From Flavobacteriales bacterium (GTDB lineage Bacteria; Bacteroidota; Bacteroidia; Flavobacteriales; Flavobacteriaceae): DNA of 37,416 bases. The stretch spans positions 1 to 37,416 of the forward strand of contig JAAESS010000248.1 in NCBI GenBank assembly GCA_024229195.1, read 5' to 3'. Of this stretch, positions 28,464-37,416 are shown piece by piece; position 1 is the stretch's first letter, and each line of letters opens with the position of its first letter. The notes beneath the pieces were generated by a model, which was not told the DNA's origin, did not search any database, and was given only the letters and a program-made list of their open reading frames with translations. A program made the translations under genes and the position numbers.

Positions 28464-28982
28464 ATGGTGTATAAAATCAGGGTAATATTGAATACAGAGG
28501 AAGATGTAATTAGAGATATTGCGATTGACGCTGGTTCAAATCTGGAAGATCTGCATAATGCCATCACGAATGCATTTGGCTATACCGGTGATGAAATGGC
28601 TTCTTTTTACAGATCAGATGAGACTTGGGTTCAAGGAGAGGAACACCCGCTGTTTGATATGAGTGAAGGTGCTGATAGAAAAGTTCAAATGAGTGATGTT
28701 GGGCTCGGGGAAGTGCTTATGAAAGACAATGACAAATTACTTTATGTCTATGACTTTTTTAATATGTGGTCCTTTTATGTAGAATTGATCCAATCTGACT
28801 TCGATCACACTAATATTGAATTACCCGGTCTGTTATTTTCTTTAGGTATCTTACCAAACGTAGCTCCTGAGATTCAATTCGAAAGTGAAGACCTGTCTGC
28901 AAACGACTTTAAAGAGCATGGTTCAGAAGAGGATGATTTTGATGAATACGAGGATGATTTTAGTGATTTTAGTTACAACTAA
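28464..28982 (+). CDS. Plasmid pRiA4b ORF-3 / IS1096 TnpR-like family protein with acidic C-terminal tail
   Basis: VYKIRVILNTEEDVIRDIAIDAGSNLEDLHNAITNAFGYTGDEMASFY pattern; tail SEEDDFDEYEDDFSDF. Confidence 0.75.
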   Translation: MVYKIRVILNTEEDVIRDIAIDAGSNLEDLHNAITNAFGYTGDEMASFYRSDETWVQGEEHPLFDMSEGADRKVQMSDVGLGEVLMKDNDKLLYVYDFFNMWSFYVELIQSDFDHTNIELPGLLFSLGILPNVAPEIQFESEDLSANDFKEHGSEEDDFDEYEDDFSDFSYN

Positions 28983-29066
28983 GCACTGAACAATTGACTT
29001 ACAGCGTCATTTACAAAACTTTTTAGCTCTTTATAAGAGTGTTGAGCCCCTTTTACTTTCTCTTTT

Positions 29067-30128
29067 TTATCTGATGATATAGGTGTTGGCGCTTTCGTAA
29101 TTGCGAACAACAAAATTAAAGACGACTTGTATGATCTCTCCCATATTTTTACAATTCTTAAACTCCTTATCATGCGTATAATCGATAAGGTCTTTTTTTA
29201 GTCGCTCCACATTTTCATGCGTCGAAATCTGATCATTCTTCATACATTTCATCAGTCTTCGAATTCTGTTCCCTGTGGCTTTGAGTCTTTTCGCCAAAGC
29301 TGATCGTTCCTCCTTTTTATATTGTTCAACCGATTCTTTCCCTAAGCTTTGTTCTACCATTTTCACAAATTCAAAATTATCTGCAAAGAATTGCGGCCTG
29401 TATACTTTCAATTTTCCTTCAAAACTTTGCTGATCAAAATCCATTGCCCTGATCCTGTACTGAACCTGGTCAAAATCATAAGTAGGAACAATCACATAAT
29501 TATAGGCACGCATGTCGCCCAATAATCTTAGGGTACATCGCTCATTAAATTTGACAAACTCCTTAGACAAACGCTGCTTTTCAGTTTTTGATATGTCCTT
29601 AAGACTTTCTTCCATGAACATATCTCCTGGAATCCCCAATACATGCTCTTCTATCAAGGTATCTTTATAGATCAAAAAGTTAATGTGATTGGGAGATAGT
29701 AAATGTTCAAACTCCAGACCATATACTCTCGAAGCGTCTGCTTTTTTTACATAAATGTATGTATAGTTGTCATTTAAAATATTTCTGACCCTGACCCGAA
29801 AAGGCTTTGAATTACCGAAAGTGCAGTAATCAATTTCATCAATTATCAGATTTTCAAGAATCCCTTCACTACCATCACCATGAAGAATATTATACATACG
29901 TTTTAGGCTCATGTCAATCTCATTTTGCTCAAACTCGGGATAGTATACCCTGATCCAAAGCGTATCCTTATCATATTTATCATAAACCGTAACAGAACCT
30001 GAAAATCGCAATAAATCATCGTAAAAAATTGGGATCTTGATACTTCTGTTATAGGTACTCAGATAGTTATATAACTCTTCATTAATAGGAAAAGTAGGCT
30101 TTTTTCTTGAAATTAATTTTTCATTCAT
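29067..30128 (-). CDS. Conserved hypothetical protein with protein-kinase-like motif order
   Basis: YIYVKKAD ... GLEFEHL ... TLIEEHVLGIPGD ... LLGDMRAYN ... AMDFD in kinase order. Confidence 0.6.
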   Translation of the reverse strand: MNEKLISRKKPTFPINEELYNYLSTYNRSIKIPIFYDDLLRFSGSVTVYDKYDKDTLWIRVYYPEFEQNEIDMSLKRMYNILHGDGSEGILENLIIDEIDYCTFGNSKPFRVRVRNILNDNYTYIYVKKADASRVYGLEFEHLLSPNHINFLIYKDTLIEEHVLGIPGDMFMEESLKDISKTEKQRLSKEFVKFNERCTLRLLGDMRAYNYVIVPTYDFDQVQYRIRAMDFDQQSFEGKLKVYRPQFFADNFEFVKMVEQSLGKESVEQYKKEERSALAKRLKATGNRIRRLMKCMKNDQISTHENVERLKKDLIDYTHDKEFKNCKNMGEIIQVVFNFVVRNYESANTYIIR

Positions 30129-30271
30129 TGTTCCTCATTTTGGATACTTTCGTCATTCACGAATTTAATAAACTTTAAGCCCAGAACCTAACTTTAGCCG
30201 TCTAGCTTCAAATTTTTAGTAACATTTATTTATTCTGTTCGTCTAATGAATGTCACATCAATCTATATAAT

Positions 30272-31171
30272 TTGGAAACAATCCTATCACTGAACAAACT
30301 GCATAAAAAATTTGGCAGAATTCATGCCGTCAATGATCTATCATTTGATATTCAAAAAGGGAATGTTTACGGAATACTTGGTCCAAATGGCAGTGGTAAG
30401 TCTACTACCCTTGGTATAATTCTGAATGTCGTCAATAAGTCCTCAGGCAGTTTCAGTTGGTTTGATGGGAGATTATCTACCCATGAAGCGCTGAAAAAAG
30501 TGGGTGCCATTATCGAAAGACCAAACTTCTATCCATACATGACTGCGACCCAAAACCTACAGTTGGTATGCAAGATCAAAGGGGTTTCTTATGACAAAAT
30601 TGATGAAAAGTTAAAACAGGTAAACCTTTTTGAAAGACGGAACAGTAAATTCAAAACCTTTTCTCTGGGGATGAAGCAACGATTGGCAATCGCTTCTGCT
30701 CTTTTGAATGATCCCGAAATTTTAATTCTCGATGAGCCAACTAACGGTCTTGATCCACAAGGTATCCACGAGATTCGAAGTATCATAAAAGATATTGCAG
30801 CTAATGGAACAACGATATTACTGGCCTCACATTTACTTGATGAGGTTGAAAAGGTATGTACTCATGTTGTTGTGATTAGAAATGGAATCAAACTGTATTC
30901 AGGAAGAGTTGATGAAATGACCTCCTCTTTTGGAGTAATAGAAATTGAAACGACAAGTTCTGCGAAAGAACTTTTTGAGGTCCTTAAAAATTATGAGGGT
31001 ATAGAAAGTACCACAGAAGAAAACGGAAAAATATTTTTAAAACTCAATAAGGAAATCTCAAGTGCTGAAATGAACCAATATCTCATGAAAAATAATATTG
31101 TCTTGTCGCATTTGGTTAAACGATTACCAACACTTGAGCAGCAATTTCTCACCATAACAAATAATAACTGA
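30272..31171 (+). CDS. ABC transporter ATP-binding protein
   Basis: GPNGSGKST, FSLGMKQRLAIASALLNDPEILILDEPTNGLDP; TTG start codon. Confidence 0.92.
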   Translation: METILSLNKLHKKFGRIHAVNDLSFDIQKGNVYGILGPNGSGKSTTLGIILNVVNKSSGSFSWFDGRLSTHEALKKVGAIIERPNFYPYMTATQNLQLVCKIKGVSYDKIDEKLKQVNLFERRNSKFKTFSLGMKQRLAIASALLNDPEILILDEPTNGLDPQGIHEIRSIIKDIAANGTTILLASHLLDEVEKVCTHVVVIRNGIKLYSGRVDEMTSSFGVIEIETTSSAKELFEVLKNYEGIESTTEENGKIFLKLNKEISSAEMNQYLMKNNIVLSHLVKRLPTLEQQFLTITNNN

Positions 31172-31194
31172 TCACTTAATTAAGATCCAGGAAT

Positions 31195-32031
31195 ATGTTT
31201 AGATTACTCAACATAGAAATTCATAAACTCAAGAATAGCAGGGCCAGTATCATTTTGATCTGTACCTATTTCGCGCTTCTTACTTCAATTGCATTGATCG
31301 CGGCGATAAAATTCGATATTGGACCTATTCAGTTTCATCTCGCCGAACAAGGGATCTTTAATTTCCCTTATATCTGGCATTTTAACACCTTTGTTGCAGC
31401 TTTTTTCAAATTGTTTTTACTGTTAGTCATCGTTTCCATGATGGCCAATGAATACAGCAACAAAACCCTAAAACAAAACCTGATCGATGGATTGAGCAAA
31501 AAGGAATTTATCCTAAGTAAGTTCTATACCGTTGTGCTTTTTGCATTAATTTCTACTGTTTTCGTATTCATTGTCTCGATCGTTTTGGGTATGATCTATT
31601 CAGATTATAACGAGATCTCGATTATTTTTTCAGATCTTGAATATCTGGTTGCTTTTTTTGTAAAGCTGATAGGTTTCTTTTCTTTTGGCCTTTTTCTTGG
31701 AATGCTGATCAAAAGATCTGCTTTTGCCGTTGGCGCCATGCTGATCTGGTTTTTTGCAGAAACCATTGGTTATAATATTTTGAAGTGGGATGTATTCAGA
31801 GGAACTGATATTGCAGATCAAATATTTCAATTTGCACCCTTACAATCGATGTGGCATCTGATTGATGAACCTTTTTCAAGATTGAATGCAGTAAGAACAC
31901 TTGCAAGTCAGATTGGTGAAGATATCAGCGCAGAACACGGAGTTGAATTATTTGAAATTTTAATCGTTTTGGGCTGGACTTTTATTTTTATTTATGGTTC
32001 TTACTATTTATTAAAGATCCGAGACTTGTAA
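31195..32031 (+). CDS. ABC transporter permease (ABC-2 type)
   Basis: Six-TM-like hydrophobic profile; NEYSNKTLKQNLIDGLSKKEFILSKF; adjacent to its ATPase. Confidence 0.87.
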   Translation: MFRLLNIEIHKLKNSRASIILICTYFALLTSIALIAAIKFDIGPIQFHLAEQGIFNFPYIWHFNTFVAAFFKLFLLLVIVSMMANEYSNKTLKQNLIDGLSKKEFILSKFYTVVLFALISTVFVFIVSIVLGMIYSDYNEISIIFSDLEYLVAFFVKLIGFFSFGLFLGMLIKRSAFAVGAMLIWFFAETIGYNILKWDVFRGTDIADQIFQFAPLQSMWHLIDEPFSRLNAVRTLASQIGEDISAEHGVELFEILIVLGWTFIFIYGSYYLLKIRDL

Positions 32032-32050
32032 ATTAGTTGCCTGAATACAC

Positions 32051-32058
32051 TATTTTTG
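32051..32058 (+). promoter_or_regulatory. Candidate -7 box TATTTTTG just upstream of uvrB
   Basis: Exact TAnnTTTG match ending 4 nt before the ATG; TTG at 32026-32028 is a possible -33. Confidence 0.4.
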
Positions 32059-32062
32059 TAAG

Positions 32063-34054
32063 ATGCAGTTTCAATTAGAGTCCGAATTCAAACCCACCGG
32101 AGATCAGCCCAAGGCCATCAATGAATTGGTCAAAGGAATAGTGGATCAGGAAAGGTATCAGGTACTCCTTGGCGTTACTGGTTCTGGTAAAACATTTACA
32201 GCTGCCAATGTAGTTGAAAAAGTACAAAAACCAACACTTGTATTGGCACATAACAAGACTTTGGCCGGTCAGTTGTACTCAGAATTCAAACAATTCTTTC
32301 CCAATAATGCAGTAGAGTATTTTGTATCATATTATGACTATTACCAACCCGAGGCATTTATACCGACTACGGGCCTTTATATAGAAAAAGACCTATCGAT
32401 CAATGATGAGATCGAACGGATGCGACTGAGTACAACTTCTTCTTTGTTGTCGGGAAGAAGAGATGTTTTGGTTGTTGCTTCTGTATCATGTTTATATGGT
32501 ATTGGAAATCCGGTTGAATTCAAAAAAAATGTAATCGATATTGAGGTTGGACAAAGTATCGCCAGAACTCGATTTTTACACCAACTTGTAACGAGTTTGT
32601 ATTCCAGGACTGAAGAAGAAGCCAAAAGTGGAACTTTTAGAGTAAAGGGAGATACCATAACGATTTATCCATCTTATGGGGAATATGGTTTTAGAATACA
32701 CTTTTTTGGGGATGAAATCGAAGAGATCGAGAGTTTTAATCTGATCAGCAATGAAATTATTGATTCTTTTGACAGCTTAACGATCTATCCGGCAAATTTA
32801 TTTGTAACCTCACCTGATGTGCTGCAAAATGCAATCCATGAAATTCAGGATGACCTCATGAAGCAAATAGATTTTTTCCATGAAACAGGTCGTCCGCTTG
32901 AAGCTAAAAGATTAAAGGAAAGAACTGAGTTTGATTTGGAAATGATCCGCGAACTAGGCTACTGTAGTGGGATAGAGAATTATTCAAGATATTTAGATGG
33001 ACGAAAAGCCGGAACCAGACCTTTCTGTCTGCTTGACTATTTTCCGGATGATTATTTGATGCTTGTTGATGAAAGTCATGTGACTATTCCGCAGGTTCAT
33101 GCCATGTTTGGCGGAGACAGATCCAGAAAGGAAAATCTCGTTGAATATGGCTTCCGTCTTCCTGCAGCGATGGATAATCGACCATTAAAATTCGAAGAAT
33201 TCGAAGCGATCCAAAATCAAGTCATTTATATTAGTGCAACACCAGCAGATTATGAATTACAACATAGTGAAGGTGTATTTGTAGAGCAAGTAATCCGACC
33301 TACGGGATTATTGGATCCTGTACTAGAGGTAAGACCAAGCTCAAATCAGATCGATGATCTTATCGAAGAAATACAGCAGCGAATAGAAGTTGACGAAAGA
33401 ATTCTCGTTACCACCCTGACCAAAAGGATGGCAGAAGAACTGACAAAGTATCTATCAAGGATACAAATTCGATGCAGGTATATTCATTCTGATGTCGATA
33501 CTTTGGAAAGAATTGAGATCATGACAGATCTGAGAAAAGGATTATTTGATGTACTTATTGGAGTGAATCTGCTTAGAGAAGGACTTGATTTGCCCGAAGT
33601 ATCTTTGGTCGCTATTTTAGATGCAGATAAAGAAGGCTTCTTGCGAAGCCATCGCTCTTTAACACAAACTGTCGGACGAGCCGCCCGAAATGTCAATGGA
33701 AAAGCCATTATGTATGCTGATAAGATTACGAGAAGTATGCAGCTCACCATTGATGAAACCCAGCGAAGACGCGAAAAACAGACTGCTTACAATGTAAAAC
33801 ATAATCTCTCTCCAAAGCAGATCAAAAAGAATATAGACGACTCACTAACCAAAAACCAACTGGCAACCTATCAATATGATGGAGCGAATGCCAAAGCAAC
33901 AGAACACGACCTTCAATACCTGAGCAAGTCCGAAATTGAAAAACGAATTAAAGACAAACGGAAAGCGATGGAAGTCGCTGCAAAGGCATTGGATTTTCTC
34001 ATTGCAGCACAATTAAGAGATGAGATCAAAGAACTTCAACAATTTATGAAATAA
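32063..34054 (+). CDS. uvrB: Excinuclease ABC subunit UvrB
   Basis: FKPTGDQPKAINELV, GVTGSGKTFT, YYDYYQPEAFIP, GIENYSRYLDGR, DESHVTIPQ, helicase motifs, C-terminal UVR motif. Confidence 0.97.
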   Translation: MQFQLESEFKPTGDQPKAINELVKGIVDQERYQVLLGVTGSGKTFTAANVVEKVQKPTLVLAHNKTLAGQLYSEFKQFFPNNAVEYFVSYYDYYQPEAFIPTTGLYIEKDLSINDEIERMRLSTTSSLLSGRRDVLVVASVSCLYGIGNPVEFKKNVIDIEVGQSIARTRFLHQLVTSLYSRTEEEAKSGTFRVKGDTITIYPSYGEYGFRIHFFGDEIEEIESFNLISNEIIDSFDSLTIYPANLFVTSPDVLQNAIHEIQDDLMKQIDFFHETGRPLEAKRLKERTEFDLEMIRELGYCSGIENYSRYLDGRKAGTRPFCLLDYFPDDYLMLVDESHVTIPQVHAMFGGDRSRKENLVEYGFRLPAAMDNRPLKFEEFEAIQNQVIYISATPADYELQHSEGVFVEQVIRPTGLLDPVLEVRPSSNQIDDLIEEIQQRIEVDERILVTTLTKRMAEELTKYLSRIQIRCRYIHSDVDTLERIEIMTDLRKGLFDVLIGVNLLREGLDLPEVSLVAILDADKEGFLRSHRSLTQTVGRAARNVNGKAIMYADKITRSMQLTIDETQRRREKQTAYNVKHNLSPKQIKKNIDDSLTKNQLATYQYDGANAKATEHDLQYLSKSEIEKRIKDKRKAMEVAAKALDFLIAAQLRDEIKELQQFMK

Positions 34055-34071
34055 GAACCGTACAGGTTCTT
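34053..34071 (+). terminator. Hairpin AAGAACC-gtaca-GGTTCTT overlapping the uvrB stop
   Basis: Perfect 7-bp stem; only a weak T-rich tail, so terminator function uncertain. Confidence 0.45.
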
Positions 34072-34156
34072 CTTGCCTTCAGCAAACAGTTTATAGTTCA
34101 AACATCGATATGATAAAAATATAACTATCTTGCGATGTGATATCAATCCTACTGCT

Positions 34157-36916
34157 TTGAAAAATGCTTTTTTATCAATTTTATTTTTATTCTTTTTTGG
34201 CTTCTTATATGGTCAGAAAGAAACTGCGAATTGGTTTTTCGGAGAATATGCCGGACTCAACTTCAACAGCAAGACACCTGTAGCTCAGGTCGGAAAATTA
34301 GCAACAAGGGAAGGATGTGCTGCAATTTCAAATGACAGAGGTGCGCTCCTTTTTTACACAGATGGATCCACCATTTGGAATAGAAATCATGGTGTCATGC
34401 CAAATGGCACAGATTTATTTGGGAATAATTCAAGTACGCAATCAGCGATTATTATTCCTAAACCTGAGGAAAAAAACATTTATTACGTTTTTACAGTTGA
34501 TCAGGCAGAAAAGGTAAATGGTAATCAAGGACAAAAAGGATTGAATTACTCCATTATCGACATGAATCTTGACAATGGTAATGGTGATGTAGTCGACGGA
34601 ACAAAGAATACTCATTTGATAACATATGACACTGGCGACAGTAAACAAAGTGACTGGAAATGCTCTGAGAAAATAGCTGCCACCCTTCATGGAGATGACA
34701 CCGCCTATTGGGTACTAACCTATTTTGTTGATACTTTCTATGCCTTTAAAATTGATGAAAACGGATTGTCAGATGCACCTATTAAATCGAAAGTAAACAA
34801 CCGTATCCCCATTGTTGAATGGCAAGATGAATCTTTTTTGACAAATGTATCAGCTGTAGGTTACTTAAAGATTTCTCCAAATGGCGAAAAAATTGGAATT
34901 GCTCATAGTTTCACGGCACAGAACAGAATTTCAGGAAAAGCATTTCTATATGATTTTGACAATATTACAGGTATGGTCTCCCCTGCAGGAACGCAACTGG
35001 TTGCCGGTACATACCCCTATGGTATTGAGTTTTCTCCTAAATCTAGAAAACTATATATAACCACAAGCAATTACGTGACCAAACGTGGTCAGGAATCATT
35101 TGAAGGAAGTAATTTATACCAGTTCAATGTTGAGGCCCCTAATGTACTTGGTACAAAAGTTGAAATCAGTAAATCCGGAACTTTGTTTGCAGGTGCTCTC
35201 CAACTGGCATTGAATGGGAAAATCTACAGAGCAAAAAGCTCAGCTGGTGGCGGTGAATCAAGTCTGGCTGTGATCAATAGACCTGAATTAGAGGGTAAAG
35301 CTGTAAATTATGACTCGAATGGTTCAAGATTGGCAGGGAATACATTTTCGGGTTACGGACTACCGCCATTTGTTTCGTCAGCCTTTATTCTCACTTTTGA
35401 TTTTGAATTTACCTGTATCGGAGACGAAACCCATTTTTTCATTACCTCTGATGATCCATATGATAGTTTGGTTTGGGATTTTGGGGATGGGACTACTAGT
35501 ACTGAAGTAGAACCGTATCACAGGTACGCGGAACCCGGAGAATATGAAGTAAAGTTAACAACTACCTATAATGCTTTTAAAAACAAACCATTAAAAAAGA
35601 AAGTAGAAATTATTGGACAGGTTGAAGTCCTTGCCCAACCCTATAGTTTAATTGAATGCGACGTTGATGACAGTCCTGAAGATGGAATCACCACCTTTAA
35701 TTTGCAAATGGCCAATGATCCAATTAGTTTGGGACGTGGCAATGAGGTTGAGGTTTATTATTATAAAGATCCAACCAGTCTTGCAAATGACACATTGAAT
35801 ATCAAATCACTACCTAATTTTTATCAAAATATCATGCCTGATGAGCCTCTCTTAGCCAAGGTAATTGTTTCAGGGGCTGACTGCTATAATATTGCAGATG
35901 TGGTATTAAAGGCGACAAAAACAATTGATTTTGAAGTTGATAAATTATTCGGTTGTAATCAGGGAGATGGCACTGCTCTTTTTGATCTTGCCGCTGAAAA
36001 AGAAGGGATCATTAATGATCTTGATTTACTTCCCACGACCAAGATAAGTTTTCATAGATTGAAAGATCATGCTGCAATGGGATATGAGCCTTTAGATGAG
36101 AACCATGTTGGTAGTACATCAACAGTATTCATAAGACTGGAAAATAACAATATCTGTTCCGGAATTGGGAAAATTGAGCTCGATTTACCTATACTACCCA
36201 AAATCAATTTGGATGAAGAATATTTTATCTGTGCGACCATGTACCCTTATAAAATTGATGGAGAAGTAGATTCATCAGAAAGGCAAAACTACACCTATGA
36301 ATGGTTAAACGGAGAGAACACCTATCAAATAGAAGCACAGACCGAGGGAGAATATTACCTTACCATTACAGATAAAAAAACTCTATGCAGCTTGGTGAAG
36401 AGTATCAAAATCAACACCATAAGCATTCCGATAATCAAAGAAATTGAACTAAAAGAGGAGTTTGGCTCTCATAGTGCGACCGCGCTATTACAAGAGGAAG
36501 GAGATTTTGAATATTCATTAGAAAATCCATTAGGACCTTATCAGGAAAACCCGTCTTTTACAGACTTAAAGCCAGGTTCTTATTCCTTATATGCAAGAGA
36601 TCGATGGAAATGTAATCTGACTGAGAAAAAGTTTTTTATTTTTGGTTTTCCTAAATTTTTTACACCAAACAGTGACGGAGAAGCGGATGTTTGGGAAGTT
36701 CAAGGACTGAATCCGGTAGATTTTAAATACTCAGATATTCAGATATTTAATCGTTATGGAAAATTAGTTGCGGCTATTCCTGCAAATGGACACTGGGATG
36801 GCACCTACAATGGAAAAATGCTTCCCTCAGATGATTATTGGTTTAGAATTACTGTTACTGATCCGGATAATATCTCGACTACATATATCAAACATTTTAG
36901 CCTCTTGCGCAATTAA
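34157..36916 (+). CDS. Secreted T9SS type-B cargo protein: beta-propeller-like N-terminus, PKD domain, gliding-motility-associated C-terminal domain
   Basis: Start moved from 34130 to TTG 34157 to give signal peptide MKNAFLSILFLFFFGFLYG|QK; PKD VWDFGDGTTSTEVEPYHRYAEPGEYEVKL; FFTPNSDGEADVWEVQG...IQIFNRYGKLV...WDGTYNGKMLPSDDYWF C-terminal domain. Confidence 0.85.
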   Translation: MKNAFLSILFLFFFGFLYGQKETANWFFGEYAGLNFNSKTPVAQVGKLATREGCAAISNDRGALLFYTDGSTIWNRNHGVMPNGTDLFGNNSSTQSAIIIPKPEEKNIYYVFTVDQAEKVNGNQGQKGLNYSIIDMNLDNGNGDVVDGTKNTHLITYDTGDSKQSDWKCSEKIAATLHGDDTAYWVLTYFVDTFYAFKIDENGLSDAPIKSKVNNRIPIVEWQDESFLTNVSAVGYLKISPNGEKIGIAHSFTAQNRISGKAFLYDFDNITGMVSPAGTQLVAGTYPYGIEFSPKSRKLYITTSNYVTKRGQESFEGSNLYQFNVEAPNVLGTKVEISKSGTLFAGALQLALNGKIYRAKSSAGGGESSLAVINRPELEGKAVNYDSNGSRLAGNTFSGYGLPPFVSSAFILTFDFEFTCIGDETHFFITSDDPYDSLVWDFGDGTTSTEVEPYHRYAEPGEYEVKLTTTYNAFKNKPLKKKVEIIGQVEVLAQPYSLIECDVDDSPEDGITTFNLQMANDPISLGRGNEVEVYYYKDPTSLANDTLNIKSLPNFYQNIMPDEPLLAKVIVSGADCYNIADVVLKATKTIDFEVDKLFGCNQGDGTALFDLAAEKEGIINDLDLLPTTKISFHRLKDHAAMGYEPLDENHVGSTSTVFIRLENNNICSGIGKIELDLPILPKINLDEEYFICATMYPYKIDGEVDSSERQNYTYEWLNGENTYQIEAQTEGEYYLTITDKKTLCSLVKSIKINTISIPIIKEIELKEEFGSHSATALLQEEGDFEYSLENPLGPYQENPSFTDLKPGSYSLYARDRWKCNLTEKKFFIFGFPKFFTPNSDGEADVWEVQGLNPVDFKYSDIQIFNRYGKLVAAIPANGHWDGTYNGKMLPSDDYWFRITVTDPDNISTTYIKHFSLLRN

Positions 36917-36964
36917 GAAAGGCTGTTTTGGCATACTTGACAAAAACTGAATACGAATTTTTAT

Positions 36965-37416
36965 CTACCAAACTTCGGTTTCTAACCATTCAACTGCATC
37001 TTTCATATAATCAAGATAGGTACAAGGCTCATTGTGAACCAGGCCATCTGCAGTCACAAATGTTATGTCCGAACCGGCAGCAACTGATTCGTCTACAAAA
37101 CTTTTTGTAATGTCAATTGGAAAGAGATCATCCTCTGTTCCATGAATTACATAGAGCGGAACATTGATCTTATTTGTCTGACCTGAACTGTTAGTTGTAT
37201 TATATGAACTCGCCAATGGAATAGTAGCTGTGATCAGGTCTTCATAATATTGCGCATAAAACCAACTTCCATTTCCACCGTCACTATAGCCCGTTATGAC
37301 AACCTTCTTCTGATCAATATTGAATCTTGAAGTGGTCAGATCCATTAATGCAAGCACCTGAACCTGATTGATTTGTTCGTACCACAGGTCTCCATTACTA
37401 TTCGGACTCAAAATAA
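36965..37416 (-). CDS. PHB depolymerase/prolyl oligopeptidase-like esterase, 5'-truncated at the window edge
   Basis: Reading frame stays open to 37416; GYSDGG, HGTEDDLFP, HNEPCTYLD. Confidence 0.8.
   Translation of the reverse strand, partial: ILSPNSNGDLWYEQINQVQVLALMDLTTSRFNIDQKKVVITGYSDGGNGSWFYAQYYEDLITATIPLASSYNTTNSSGQTNKINVPLYVIHGTEDDLFPIDITKSFVDESVAAGSDITFVTADGLVHNEPCTYLDYMKDAVEWLETEVW

Noticed and set aside
28464-28982. Mobile element suggested by the pRiA4b ORF-3/IS1096-type family name
   Set aside because: No transposase, terminal inverted repeats or target-site duplications visible; treated as a resident gene.
28979-29173. Minus-strand 64-aa ORF at the 3' end of the kinase-like gene
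   Set aside because: Out-of-frame overlap with a longer, better supported ORF.
32377-32658. Minus-strand ORF inside uvrB
   Set aside because: Antisense to a highly conserved gene; no supporting evidence.
1-37416. tRNA, rRNA, CRISPR, prophage or defence islands
   Set aside because: No cloverleaf-like GC-rich segments, regularly spaced repeats, cas, integrase or restriction genes recognised on either strand.

Overview
AT-rich chromosomal segment from a Bacteroidetes (Flavobacteriia-like) genome. The lineage is suggested by a T9SS type-B C-terminal domain, MenF/D/B menaquinone genes, BshC, a DUF4295 ribosomal-operon protein and TAnnTTTG-type -7 promoter boxes. The window is mostly housekeeping: pafA-like phosphatase, mlaE/mlaF-like ABC pair, DUF389 protein, mannose-1-P guanylyltransferase, SprT-like protein, SDR, beta-helix lipoprotein, glutaminyl cyclase, rpmE2, NUDIX, bshC, rimO, ftsY, a DUF4295 ORF missing from the ORF track, rpmG, rpmB, cinA, M28 peptidase, CYTH, FAH, a men locus, an ABC exporter pair, uvrB, a T9SS cargo protein and an edge-truncated esterase. 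I saw no rRNA, tRNA, CRISPR, transposase or phage genes. The items most worth a second look are: an esterase-family protein inside the men locus that appears to have lost its Ser and His catalytic residues; a 353-aa 'hypothetical' with protein-kinase-like motif order; a lipoprotein with a duplicated C-x15/17-CDC-x29/31-C domain; a degenerate MltR/HEPN-like protein; two strong inverted repeats in divergent intergenic regions; a structured ftsY-rimO spacer; and a consistent Gln at +1 after all five signal peptides in a window that also encodes a glutaminyl cyclase. All functional proposals come from reading the sequence only; no homology search was run.
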